A DNA stretch of 64,000 nucleotides from Pyrenopolyporus hunteri (lineage: Eukaryota > Ascomycota > Sordariomycetes > Xylariales > Hypoxylaceae). The position numbers and the translations under genes were made by a program. Where the stretch lies: the NCBI GenBank assembly GCA_902806595.1, contig CADCXC010000043.1, positions 310,001 through 374,000 on the forward strand, given 5' to 3'. Below are positions 34,121 to 46,284 of this stretch, piece after piece. The stretch's first letter is position 1; the number at the start of each line of letters is the position of its first letter. The notes under the pieces were generated by a model. It did not search any database and had not been told where the DNA came from. It saw nothing but the letters and a program-made list of their open reading frames with translations.

Positions 34121-35302
34121 TTTCTTCGCTTATGTCCAGAGCTTAGGTGAGTGAAGAGTTGAGTAAGAGAGGTACTCTGTTGCCGTGAGATAGTCAGGGT
34201 AGTATCCTAATCCGTATCAGGTCCCGGTCAGATTACCGTTCCTTATATGTCGTCTACTCAGGAAGGTAGCGATTCATATAACTGGGAAACTTCTCTAGAT
34301 AGACAGTGAGCTCTCTCCTCACGTATCGATCCGTATGGTCCGTAGATATTGCTTTAATAGGATGCCTTACAAAGAGTCCCAATCAGAATAACACCCAACC
34401 ACCTTCACACCCAGCTTCCTCTTATATCCTTCCCCAGTCGGCGGAATGGGGGCCGAGGCGTGGAGAAGCAGTGTTAGTAGTGCCGGCTTCCCCACACGCC
34501 ATCCTCAATCGGCTCCTCCATTCAGGGGTTCTCCGCGGTTAAGCTCCTCACGATACCTCCTTAGTCTTTACCGATAGGAACGATAGACAAGTTGCTTAAG
34601 TAGTATCGAACCAGCCACGCGAATTTGTTAGTAAACCTCGAATTACCATTGGGTACCTTTGGGTATGTTAGTCCCGTTAGTTTGATTTTATAACTACGTC
34701 GGCCTTTTGAAGATAGTTAATTTAAGCTTAAAATAAGGGCAGACAATCATAACTCACCAACTATTCGGGTCACTCGAGTATATCTAAACACCGTCAAACA
34801 TCGCCAATCAAGGATTAGAATCGCGCCAAGTGCGAAACCTAGGTAAATAATCTCAACCTTGATCCGGTCCGGATCAAACGCTGTTAAGACCTGGGAATTC
34901 AAAAATCGACATGTACGACTCGTATTGACCTCGTGATACCATCAGTATATAGACATACCTAGCATATGTAGGCACTTTTACATTATCCATCCCATCCCCC
35001 ATCCCCGCCTTTCCGTCCTCCCCTCTAGCGCCGCTCGAGATGAATATCAGATTAGATCCCGCACCCATTCCCTTCCTACATTCGCGTTAGAAAATCCGAC
35101 AGGTATCATATGCATTACAATAGGCGTCGCACACCGCCCAAGACGCTGCCAATCCGGGAAAACGTCGTATTTAGTACGTACATGTAGGTAGGTAGTCATG
35201 ATCGTTTCGATGAATGTATTTAGATGCCTTGATAAAATATAAAAATATGTTCCGCGATATTCGGCCGAAGTTTCACTTTATCGTTGTTGAGATAAATACC
35301 GC
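34121..35302. other. intergenic, no gene seen
   Basis: About 1.2 kb between two minus-strand genes. No ATG-initiated frame with support. Confidence 0.45.
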
Positions 35303-36721
35303 TCATGTTCCCGGATATGGACGATATGACTGGAAATGTGCAGGTGGTGGTGGGCTGAATTGGGAGTATTCCGACTGAGGGGGTGGCGTCGGGTTCGAGA
35401 TCCACGTGTATGTGGAGGGGTCGTCGGCGGGGTTGAGCTGGTCACCGGGGGTAATAGGCGATACTATATCGTCCTCGCTCGGTTTGGCCGCTCTCGGAAC
35501 GAAAGTGTTCTGCCTCGCTGGCATTTGCGTATTCCTAGGTATCACGACGGGGTCGAGGGTCGGTGGCTGGTAACCGGTAGCCGGTTGAGGCGATGGTTGC
35601 GCCATTTGCAGCGGTAATTCCCCATAGTAGTCCGACTGATATTGAGGCTCGGGGAGCCCTCCGTGATATACGCTATTCCGTGGAAAATCCCGACCTGGAA
35701 ACGGAGGCGAATTTTCCATCTCCTTGTCTACCGGCGGTTCTTTCCTGCGTCTCCGTAGGCAGAATAGAATGGCGGCAATTATTAGTGCGAGTCCGGCAAC
35801 ACCTCCGACTACGCCACCAACAATAGCCGCCGTTCTATTCCCCGCGGTACCGCTGGGCTCTGCGTCTGTTATCCCCGAGGGTGACGGAGTAGCGCTCGGG
35901 AAGACAGTGACGGTTACCGCGTTAGTCGGATCGCCGCCTGTTGAAGATTGATCGGATGTTGATTCGGCAGAGGAACTCGTGGCGCTGGTTGGTGTCCAGC
36001 CTGGCGGCGGACTGGTTGCGATTGTACTAGATCCCGCCTCCAGGCCGCATGCTAGAAAACTAACTCCGTTCAAGTTGTCGGGGAAATTTGCATTGTATAA
36101 ATAAGTGACACAACGAGGTCGTGCCGGGTCGTCGCTTTCCTGGGCTTAGTTCAAGAGGCTCAAGGGGGGGCGGGTAGAGGGGTAAGTCTGAAGCTCACCA
36201 GAGAAGAGTCCTAGAATCGGACCGGGTCGATTGCGATTGCGATCGCGTTGATTCGATGCATGTCGTCGGTATTCTGCAATTACGACGGTTCTGCTCGGTA
36301 CAACACCCCGCGGCGAAATCCAGCGGCGACTGAAAGCAATACGCTCCTTCATCACAACTAATCGCCGGTGCTGCTAAGCGTTAGAAAAATAGAGCTCTTC
36401 GCAACTAAAATATGCAATTCATCGTTTAGATCATCACCCACCACTTTTGTTATCAACTAGATATCCGCACGTAGCGACCTCGACGGTAGTAGTAGTGGTG
36501 GTAGGGTCCTGCTGCCTCTTCCGAAGGTCATAGTGCCGCGGCTCGGCCGCCAGCGGCGCAGTCGGCTTCGGTGTCCATCCTACGGTATGTACGGCGGCGG
36601 CGGCGAGGGTGTGTTCGGGCGCACCCCAATTCCCAGCAGGGTTCGCGGCGGGGAGCAGTAAGCTAGCATCAACGTAGGCGATCGCGTAACTCAAGGTGGC
36701 CAGCCTGAGGGCGGATGTCAT
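35303..36721 (-). CDS. Cys-rich single-pass cell-surface protein
   Basis: Best model has three exons: 36442-36721, 36199-36370 and 35303-36134 (427 aa). The N-terminus MTSALRLATLSYAIAYVDASLL looks like a signal peptide. Exons 1-3 together give a Cys-rich ectodomain (TCGYLVDNKS, ISCDEGAYCFQ, AAGCCTEQNRRNCRIPTTC, PRCVTYLYN, FLACG). Then comes a Ser/Thr/Pro-rich stalk, one membrane helix (about 253-277, IVGGVVGGVAGLALIIAAILF) with a CLRRRRK stop-transfer, and a Pro/Tyr-rich cytosolic tail. This is the plan of fungal wall-stress-sensor-like and mid2-like proteins, but no WSC domain is seen. The first acceptor is a TAGCAG tandem site, so residue count may vary by one; the second acceptor (AAAG) is chosen because only it keeps the frame. 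Function unknown. Confidence 0.75.
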
Positions 36722-39697
36722 GATGGTGCGGATTTGCCCATTCGAAGAGGCAAAAAAGGGACAGAAACAAACCCGAGGGCGCCAGTGCAGAAAGGGTGCG
36801 GGCGAACCGCTTTTAACCTGCAGCGGGCGCGGCGACTCACATACCGGGACCGGCTATCCAACTGCCCAGTAAGGCTTCAGCTGAGACGAGATCCCCACCT
36901 CTGTAGATGGCTGATGAGACCCTGGGATTACTGGATGAGACGTTGGGGGGAGACTGGTGCAACGTAAGATTGGCGCGCTACGCACAAAAGCAGGTAAGCA
37001 AGACATATCACATATATATGACCAACCCTCTAGTCATCGATTTCACCCGAATGCGCCAATCGGCCGTCGACAGTATCACCGACGAATTGGGGACGAGCAG
37101 AGGGAGGATGGGACGGGTTTGCGTCACCTTATCCCGTCCGATCCCCTATTCACCATGGACGAGGGTAGGGTTATCGAAACAGCATTCGAAAATCTTTGGA
37201 GACTTGGTAGACTTGTTGGACGCGGTATTGCGCAATCCAATACGACAATAGGTAGGTAGATAGATAGATAGATAGGTAAATATGGATAGCCTTGAACGAC
37301 AAGGACCGGGCATGTCCGTCGTCCTCGATGTGGTGATGACGCGAAAACAAGGCACAGCTTAGGTAACTCAGCCCACGATAAGTACGTACGAAGTCGTTCG
37401 AAGCCGTTTAAAGCCGTTTGAAGGTCACTCGAAGAAGGAATCGCAAGGATGGAGATTCCCGAGCCTTAGCTTCAACGGTTGACGGCACCGAACCAAAGAT
37501 GCGACTCGGCTGGAGGGTATCCATCTTTGCGGCTAGATTAGATCCCCCAGCTTGTTCGAGACCACGATACCTAACGAATTGCTTCCCGCCACCTGGTTGA
37601 AAGGTACGCGCGCAGCCTAGAACTTCCATGGGTTCGTGGTCCGCTGTCCACGATCCGCGGTTCGCGGTTCGCGGTTCACGGTTGATGGTACGAAGTTACG
37701 TAGCAGTGTTGGTGTTGGGGGTGCGGGATATTCTTCCAGAACTGTTACTATGTAGCAGAGAGAGCGAGTTAGAGCAAACCCCGCAAAGCGAAGGATTGAA
37801 AAGCACGATCTGCCGACAATCACTTCTTGGAGTAGGGCATTTGAAATATATTTAGAAAAGGAAACGAAGATGACGGTATGAGACTGGAGACTAGTAGGTA
37901 CTATGTATTTTGTATATACAGAGGCGGGTCGAAGACGATCGGGACCGAATCCGATGAAATGTACCTATCATAGTACTAGGTACATACCATAGTATGGTAT
38001 GTGTCAGCCATTGATTGCCAGCCGAGCCAGCTGATAGATTGGTGGAGACAGGTGAGAAGCCGTTTGGGGAGGGTACCTACATACACTAGGTGAGGGGTAG
38101 GGGGGCTTGTGCTAGGTGAGAATTGTATTCGTACTCTGACAGTTCTGATAGGAGGTACAATACGATACACATGCAGCATCTTTTCAACCAAATTACCCTA
38201 GGTAGGTAGGTACCTCTTAGCCCCCCCTTTTAATGGGAATGTAAATATTTACACAGCTAACGAACATCTCCGCACTTTCATCATTTACCTACCTAACTAA
38301 GTATACTATACGATGTCACGCGTGTAATAACTCTTCTCCCCATCGCCGCCAAGGAAACCCTCTATTTGAAATGCTGCTTGCTGTATCAGATCCAGCATAG
38401 GATCAGCATCACAAGACGTAAGAGCTAGTCAGCTCGGCCGGGTTGGGTATGTCCTTCATTCATACCGCCTTCATCGTTACATATTTATTATACCGGTAAG
38501 CAAATGGCGCGAATCCTTAGCCGTACTCAGGCGGTGAGAACACACTACCTTAGGTAGTTAAATATATATGTGTTTTTGACACTAAACCACCGAATTAGGC
38601 CCATATCTTTCTCGAACAGTGGGAATGGCGACGGGATGACAAGTGTGTGAAGTGTCAGGGTAAATGAATGGATATTCGATCCTAAAATAGAAACTCAGTC
38701 TAGACATCATCAATAATTTTCGTCATCAGAATCAATATGTCTAAGATAAGGTTAGTAAGCGGGTCCTTCATAACTTAACCTGACAACAATCTGAGCCATC
38801 TCCGTCGTATTAGGTATAAATGAGGCTCATGAAAATTATATCCATTTCTCCCCGTAGCGACAAGGGTACGGTCCACTAGTTACGTCCTTCTACATATTGC
38901 CACGCGACGGAAAGCTTATCAGCGTAAAAGACTCCGTATTAGGCGTCTCTATTTTGAACGTTGGAGATGTTCCTTCAAGGGCAGCGAAACTTTCCCTGCT
39001 AATTGCGCCTTATGATCTGCTTCGCCTAAGCCCCCTGATAGGATCTCCAGGAGTCGACCCGTATCTCGAGGGTAAAGGAGCGACGGCGGAAGACCAAGAA
39101 CCGAAGATCTTTTACCGTAACTGTTTGTTTCCGGCCACAAAACACGGAACATTACGCCAGAGATGTCGGAAAATCGCGATCTCGAACGTGGGTAGGTATG
39201 TTGGCTTCTATATCATAATTGATGCTTGTAGGCATTCCTCGTGTAGCTCTGGTTCGAGATCGCGGTACGCAAGGATTCACAGGGATTCCCGCTCGGCCTT
39301 CCCGACGATGCTCTAAGTTCTGACTACATTTAATTAGATCTACTCACAAGCTGGACATGGTTAGCTCATAATGAATACGAAGTTTTGGGATTATCGTGTG
39401 ATACATCTAATATATGCCTAGTATCTTTCCAAGTAGTAGTTTTAACCTTCCAAGAGATACAAGACTTATATGCCACACCCTAGAACGCTACCCAGTTGCA
39501 ATTTAGAAAGCGCCTAACATTTACCTCCGCCAAAAGAAAATTATGCTTTATTTAGCCAGTTAGATTCCCGAAGTTCTATGTTAGTACGCTCTGCCTCCTC
39601 AGGAAACGGGAGCCCCTGAAACTTAGATTCTCTTACTATAGCGCGTGTCTATCGTATGAAACCCCTAGTTATCGTCTCCCGGCTACGGTTCTGTCGA
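36722..39697. other. 3-kb intergenic, only unsupported frames
   Basis: Open frames at 36907-37251 (114 codons) and 38897-39316 (no ATG) carry no domain I recognise. Short tandem units include AAGCCGTTT-like at 37390-37435, GCGGTTC at 37660-37682 and GATA at 37257-37275. A CCTAGGTAGGTAGGTACC motif lies at 38198-38215. Possibly a decayed gene space; nothing firm. Confidence 0.4.
37655..37686 (+). repeat. short tandem GCGGTTC repeat
   Basis: Three to four imperfect copies of a 7-8 nt unit GCGGTTC/GCGGTTCA in direct order. Confidence 0.6.
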
Positions 39698-41936
39698 TTA
39701 TTCTATTATGTCATCCCTAGAGATGAAAGGTGGTTAGAGGATTGTGCTGATAGATGATTGGAGATATATATACCAGATGGGATCTGAGAAGTCCACTGTA
39801 TTTTCCGCAATATATTGATAACTCATACCTCCGGCCGGATCCATTGTGCCTAGAAGAGCGTCCCCAGGGTCTGGTGGGTGATTCATCGAGTCGCCAGTTT
39901 GGTTTATATTTAGCATATCGTCTAAGGCGTCCCCGTTTATTGTTGGCATCCATGCCGGAACTTGGAGGGCGTTAGGATTAACGAAGTCCCGTCCCAGTAG
40001 CGTATCTCGGCCGACTATGTTGAACGACTGTCGCAACGCTTCCAGTATATCACTGTGGTAGTTTGGGATGGATGCTAATCGCGGTTGGGAAGTTAAAAGC
40101 GCGCCGAAGATTTCTGGAACCCGGTCGGACATGACTGAGTAGGGGCCCTGCAGCTGCGGCTCTTCAAAGTCTATCGGCCTCCACGATTAGCGAGAGTTGG
40201 CTACAAAAGAGAATTAGCGAGAAATTAAATAACGCGTACAACTTACATGCTGTTGGCGGTCTCTCCACTCCGGGAAATAGCTCATCCCAAGCGAGGAACC
40301 ATCGTTCCTCATCAGAAGCCTCACCCGGGCCTCTACGACTCCTCTTAAAAATCGCCTTCACCCTATCCCACTTTGCCTGGGACATGCCGCCCTCCCGCTC
40401 AAATTCTATCTCGGGGCACCTTGGGCTTTGGGCCAGGTGCTCCTGAAGTTCCCCCGACATTGCGAAAATCCATCCACACCTGGGGCACTGATGTATGGTA
40501 TGAACTCGTTCTAGGTGGCGCCTACTCGGAGGTTAGCCTACATAGTTGCACAAGGGGAAGGGAACAGACTTGTAGTGGTTGAGAGCCACAAATCCAGGGC
40601 CAGCGCATGACTTATATTGCGTAGCGGTTCTACCCATGGTGTTTCTCGGGCTATACTTTTCCCTGTCGAAGATGTTGTATCCACAGGCGAATCTTCTGTG
40701 GGCATGTGTGGCCGCCAGAGGGAGATGATCAACGAGAACTCGGTTATCCCCGTCGTTGTTACCACGGAGTTGATTTAGTCTTTGATTATTAGAAAGCACT
40801 TCGTCTGCGCGTCGCCTCTTCGTAGGCCTGGGATTTTCGCCGTAGCCGGTTGTGCTGGGTGGGTTCTGTTGGTTGCCTCTGGGGTATGATGTGATAGACC
40901 CATACGACCCATATCCATAAACCCGTGCCCTTCGGCCCGGTGGTAGTTGGATTAGATAGTCGATAACTCTATCCGCCAGCCGGGGATTAGATGAGAAAGT
41001 CCGCCTAATGGTTTGGTTTAGGCTTTCGAAGGGATCATATTCGTCGTCGTCATCGTCATCGGATGAGCAATCTGTCGGTGTCCCTGAATCAAGAGAACCA
41101 ACGCCATCTAGTCCCCGCAATTCGGCCTGGACGTTGCTTTCAATTTTCGGTAGAGCGTTTGTTTTACCCACAGTGACTGCCTCCAGCTTTGACTTGTTGA
41201 TCGGCCTCTTCGATTCGTTATGTTGGCCCGAAACTTCCTCGGTTTCAGTACGAGGGAGCTTAGAAAAGTCGATATAAGAACCCGCGTAGCCTGCGGAATC
41301 TCTCTGAGCTTCCATGGATATTTTTGACCTGCCCCTTTTCAACGGGAGTCTTGACTTTGGTAATGGTACGGGTGGCCGAGTAAAGGGGCCAGTTCGAAGC
41401 TTGGTGGCCCTAATGGTATAGTATTAGTATAATGAGTAACCGGCTGTACTATACAGTCTTAGCTATCATAAACTCACGAAGAAGATCCAGAAAGCGTCGA
41501 CCCCTCCGTTAAACTGGGACACGGCGGTTTACGATTCTCTACTTCGTATTCGGTTTCGTGTGCCGTTAAACCCAGCCATTTTGGGCATCTGAACGGCTGT
41601 CTAAGGTGTCAGGTTATCCGGTGACGAGTAAATGAGGAAAGTGATTGCTGGAGCTACCTCATATACGCCAGGAATGTCCTCGAGTAAGCGGGAGAGGTAG
41701 CTAATGAGCTCTTCCATGCTATACTTGGTATATTCACGGTTATGCTCTCGGTTGCTCAAACGAGCAAACAAGCAGTCACCATCCCACGGACCGTAACATA
41801 TCTGCTCTCCATCAAGTTGCAGCAAACTATCTCCGTGCCTAGGTCGTGGGGTTCCCTCATTAACAAACATGGAGCCTGTCCCAAGTACCGTCTTATTGGT
41901 GCCCATACTGTTGGAGGTGATCTTGGACAACCCCAT
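39698..41936 (-). CDS. fungal C2H2 zinc-finger-like protein
   Basis: Best model has six exons: 41658-41936, 41478-41596, 40570-41409, 40247-40521, 39774-40170 and 39698-39716 (642 aa). All phases agree. The well-supported core is the last four exons: CGYNIFDREKYS...YKSCAGPGF..LNHYK-RHLERVHTIHQCPRCGWIFAMSGELQEHL, which matches the fungal arrangement of a Cys-x-Gly-x-Gly-Phe plus Arg-x-x-x-His finger followed by a CPRC..F..L..H finger. TKRRRADE gives a likely nuclear signal. The next-to-last intron acceptor (GATAG) yields PTAYFEEPQ; the last intron has CTCTAAC and ends CTAG. A shorter protein could start at ATG 41315. The two upstream exons (MGLSKITSN..., PFRCPKWLG...) are less certain. Similar proteins are common and lineage-expanded in ascomycetes; the role is unknown. 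Confidence 0.68.
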
Positions 41937-42798
41937 TGTGAACGGTAGAACGGGTACCCAGTAACTGTGGGTGGTTATATTGGAATATCAATAATTAATA
42001 GTTACGGCTAACACCAGGTAACGCGTAGATATATGAGTATAAGTACGACGATAGTACTATAGTTTGGAAAATATGCTCAGTCAAATATCGGGGTAAACCT
42101 GAGTACACTTGAGAAGTACGACTCAGGAACCCAAGGAACGCAAGGAACTCCCAGCGAAATTATCATTTAACATCCATCGCAGGTGGGAGAATGATGGTAC
42201 CCGTGACCAGTTGAGCCCCTTATAGCCGCCCTCAGGAGTTGCGCAGCTGCGCCGGAATTACGTTGGCTGCGCCCCCGGCTTGGGCTTGTATAACGTGAAT
42301 GCTACCCTGCACGCAGGTACTTATATGAGTCGCTCAAGGTACATAGAAATTGTGACTGTTTCCACGGCAAGAGAGGTACCTAGATACAAATAGAGGCTAC
42401 CAATCAGCCGTAACGACGGCACAATATACACCAATCTTGGCCGATGGATTCAACTCAAGCAACCCGTGTCATAGGGGGGTATTGGAAGACTTTAGTTACC
42501 TAAGATAGCCGTATATCTTGTACGAAGTATTCGGGCCTGAGTTATGTTGAAGTACTTGACCTAGGTATATAGTACCGTTAAGAGCACCCTAGGTACCCGC
42601 GCAGGTAGGTACATACCTGTCGATGCTCTGTAGGTGCTTTGCTATGGTAAGCCCCTTCCTTACCCGCCGCCGTACGTAGTCGTAAGTATACTACGTACAT
42701 GTGTTGTTTCCCATAGCAAATAACGCAAGGCGCCATACCTATTGTTAATAAATGATTGTATCCGTTGTAACTTCCAACCAAATGGCCAAATGGGCAAT
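41937..42798. other. intergenic, no gene seen
   Basis: About 0.86 kb upstream of the zinc-finger gene, with several CCTAGGTA motifs at 42560-42620. No supported coding sequence. Confidence 0.45.
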
Positions 42799-42886
42799 GC
42801 CGTACTAGAGAAATGGTTAACTCGTCGGCCTTCTATTGCGCGGATCAATAAGCCGAAGATTCTCGGTTCGAGTCCGGGGTACGGTG
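42799..42886 (+). tRNA. tRNA-Arg (anticodon UCU) with 15-nt intron
   Basis: Complete cloverleaf by hand. The acceptor stem GCCGTAC (42799-42805) pairs with GTACGGT (42879-42885), with G-U at the first pair and discriminator G. The D-stem is GAG/CTC with GG in the loop. The anticodon stem is TCGGC/GCCGA, with anticodon TCT at 42832-42834. A 15-nt intron at 42836-42850 begins one base 3' of the anticodon, the standard place. The variable loop has 5 nt, and the T-stem CTCGG/CCGGG closes the loop TTCGAGT. A T4 run (CCTTTTGC) about 8 nt downstream can end Pol III transcription. It reads AGA codons. It lies about 1.2 kb from the start of the AT-rich block. Confidence 0.92.
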
Positions 42887-44044
42887 ATTTCCTTTTGCTC
42901 GCATTTCGATCTCTGTTTTCTATTATCTTTTTATAAATAAATATACACCTTGGTAGGTACCTACTTAAGTACTTGGATATTTTTTACGTACAGAGAGTAA
43001 TTGAAGATTACACTTAACGAACTTCTGTACGTCTAGAAGTTGCGGTTAGGTACTCATTGCATATCTAGGATTGGGTAACGTGCCGAGGGGGTCAGCTTAC
43101 ACCGTTATTCATAGCGAGTTAAATGGTAGGCATCATGTTTACCACGCTGTTTATTCTGATATTGAGTAAAGGGTAAAAATCTAGGTAAGTAGAGCGCTTG
43201 AGGGTGATGAGAATTGTATCTACGATGGGTTCGTGCGATACGTCGTTACCACTATCTCTTTCCTCTCCTATATCTGAAACAACTCGGCCATGGTCTTCCA
43301 TCAAGGCGACAAATTAGGACCCAAGAAAGACTCAAGCAAGCCCCGAGCCCTAGACACGCGTTCTTAAAGAAAGAGTGACGAATCAGGCTCAAAGGAAAAC
43401 CGGTTGCACCTCGGAAGCGGCTTCTGCCCCGAGAGACTATGTCGACGCCACTCTAAATTCATCTACGTTATATGCTTGAGCTTCTATTTATCTCCTGCAG
43501 ATGAGCCATCGTGGAAGGAAGGCCTAGTGACTAAACTCGAAGCGATTCCTAAGGACGGTCCTAAATACGGCTATTTCCGTCAAGTTCAGTAGGGATGAGA
43601 CGCATCAACTGCCGTCGTTGAATAAACATGCCTCTGGAGCCACTAACTTAAACAAGATATTTTCGCCAACTACTAGCTTACTCTAGTACGCCTCCCCACC
43701 AAAGTTAACGAACCGAACTCAATGGGGACTCAACAAAAGTTGGTCAAGGAACAGCCTGAATAGCGTGGCGTAATTGAAAGCAAGTCTTGGTCCATCCATA
43801 TTCCCATTTTGAGCATCATATATTTCAACTGGCATACCTCACCGTTACATACTCGTGGGAGCGCCAGCAGCGAATTCGCCCCTGGTACGTATGTGTGTGT
43901 GATGGGCATATAATATAGCTATCCCATCGGCGGCAAGACCCTGGTCGAAGTCCAGAGAACCGCCAAACCGCCATTCATTTTTATTTTATCGTACTGTTTG
44001 ACATATAGTGCGACATACCGTATATGGCTAACTGTAACTAACTA
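42887..44044. other. transition zone before AT-rich block
   Basis: No gene supported. Composition is still mixed, with CA and TG present, until about 44040, after which it changes within a few tens of bases. A GGTAGGTACCTACTTAAGTAC motif lies at 42952-42973. Confidence 0.5.
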
Positions 44045-44169
44045 AACTTTTTTAACGGGTATTTATCCGCGTATATTGTTACGAATAATTTTAAATTATT
44101 TAATTATTTTAAAATTATTTATTTACGATAGATTTTAACTTTAAGTTAATTTCGATATTTTAATAAAAA

Positions 44170-44452
44170 TAATTAAATATATTAAATAAATAAAAAATTA
44201 TTAATTAATAATTAATTAATTATTATACGATTATATAATAAAAAATACGAAATAAATAAAATAAATTAAATTATATATATATAAAAATTATAAACGGTTT
44301 AATTTTATATTAATCGATAAATATATTATTTTTAAAAATTATATTTTAAATGTTTATTACGTAAAGCGATAAAATATTTAATAAAAATATATTTATTATT
44401 ATTATCGTTATAATAAATATTTTAATACGAAATTATATTATTATAAATATTT
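44170..44452 (+). repeat. putative LTR copy A
   Basis: Aligns by eye with 51851-52138. Shared anchors are TACGATTATATAATAAAAAA, AATCGATAAATATAT, TTATTATTATCGTTATAATAAAT and ATACGAAATTA in the same order and spacing. Ends are approximate. Confidence 0.65.
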
Positions 44453-46266
44453 ATTTATAAATAAGAAAAATAATTTTTATAAATATTAAACGATTATTTA
44501 ACAAAGTTAAATAATCGATAATAAAATATATAATAATTTCGTCGTTTTATTAAATATATTTAATATAAATTAAATTTCGTTTTTATAAATTATAATTTAC
44601 GTTTTTTTTTTTTTTTTACTTTTTACGAAATTAATAAATTAAAATTTTATATAATACGAAAAATAATTTTTTTATTATACGGAAATTTTTAAATAATTAA
44701 TTAAATTATCGAATTAAATATATATAAAAAATATATAAAAAATATATATTTTATAGATATAATTTTATAAATTTAAGTAAATATAATATTAAATATTTAC
44801 GATTAATTTTTAATATTTAAGTTTTTTAATTTAATCGATAATATTAAATAATTAAATTTTAATATTTTTAATTATTTAAAAAGTAAAATTCGAAGTAAAT
44901 TATAATTTTTCGACGTATATAAATATTAAAAATAAATTAAAGATAATTTTAAATATATTATTTATTTATATATATTTTTTATTATTTATTATAAATAATT
45001 AAAATAATTATTTTATATTAATAAATTAATATATATTACATTTAAATAAATATTTATTATTATTATAATTATAATAATATTTAACGTAAATATCGTAAAA
45101 ATAATTTAATAAAACGATATAATATTAAAAAAAACTTTAATTTATTTTATAATTTACGTAAATATATTTTCGTGGTAAAATAATATTAATTATTATTATA
45201 TATATAATTAAAATTTATTAATAAATATATTTAATTTAAAAAATATAAAAGTTTATTTTCGAAATTAATAATCGATAATTAAAATTATATTAATTTTAAC
45301 TTTTAAAAACGGCGATTTCGATTATAATTATAATTATTAAAAATAATAATTTATTTTAGTTTAAGTTAATAAATAAAATATTATAAATAAATTATTTTAA
45401 AAGTAAAAATTATACGAGATTAAATATATTTTCGAATTTCGAATTATTTTTATTATTATTTTATTTACGAAAGTTTTTTTAATTCGCGTTAAAATTTAAA
45501 TAATAAAATCGATTAAAAAAATATTATCGATTATTTTTAATTATTTATTATTATCGTCGATAAAAAAAATGGTCGATTATATAAATTTTAAAAGAAAATT
45601 TTTTTTTTTCGGATTTTAATTAAGGGATTTTATTTAATTTTAATTAAGTTTACGTTTATTAATAAAGTCGAGTATTTTTAATTCGATTATTACGGGGTTA
45701 ATAAATTTATTATTTTATTTAAAAATAGCGATATTTTATTTTCGAGAATAAATATTTTACGTTAAAATAATTTATTATCGGTTTAATTTATTCGAAGATT
45801 TTTTAAAAGTAGGTATAATAAAATATTCGAAAATTAATAATTTATAAAAAATAATTAAAAAATAAATATAATATATAAAATTAAAATTTTATAAAAATAA
45901 AAATAAACGTTTAATATTAATAATTAAAGTTAATATATATATATATATTAAAAAAATAATTATATAATTTATTTTTAAAATTACGTTTATTTACGTAAAT
46001 TTTTTAATATTAATTAAATATTAATATAAAATAATATATTTTTCGAAAAAAAAGATTAAATTATTTAAAAGATTTAAAATTATATATTAATTTTCGATTA
46101 ATATTATATACGATTATAAAATTTAATAAATATTTATATTTTTTAATTAAATTAATAAAAATTATTTAAATATTTATTAATTAATATTTAATTTTATTAA
46201 GTTTTTTAAAAAAAAATTTTAAATTAATTATAAATATAGTTTTAAAAGGTATAGTAAAATAAGGAT

Positions 46267-46284
46267 AAAAAAAAAGGGGGGGGG
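46267..46284 (+). repeat. A9G9 homopurine tract
   Basis: Nine A followed by nine G inside the otherwise GC-depleted block. It is the longest G run in the region; on the other strand it is CpC, which RIP rarely hits. Confidence 0.9.

Noticed and set aside
36907..37251. 114-codon open frame near the cell-surface gene
   Set aside because: Starts with ATG but has no recognisable fold, and overlaps another frame of equal length. Left as unsupported.
37257..37275. GATA/GTAG repeats as a CRISPR-like or telomeric array
   Set aside because: Only a short simple-sequence tract; no spaced repeats and no TTAGGG units anywhere in the window.
38897..39316. 139-codon open frame
   Set aside because: No ATG at its start (TTG), no domain, no splice context that extends it.
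1..44000. Secondary-metabolite or defence gene cluster
   Set aside because: All recognised genes are unrelated housekeeping or general functions; no synthase, P450 group, STAND/NLR or HET domain seen.
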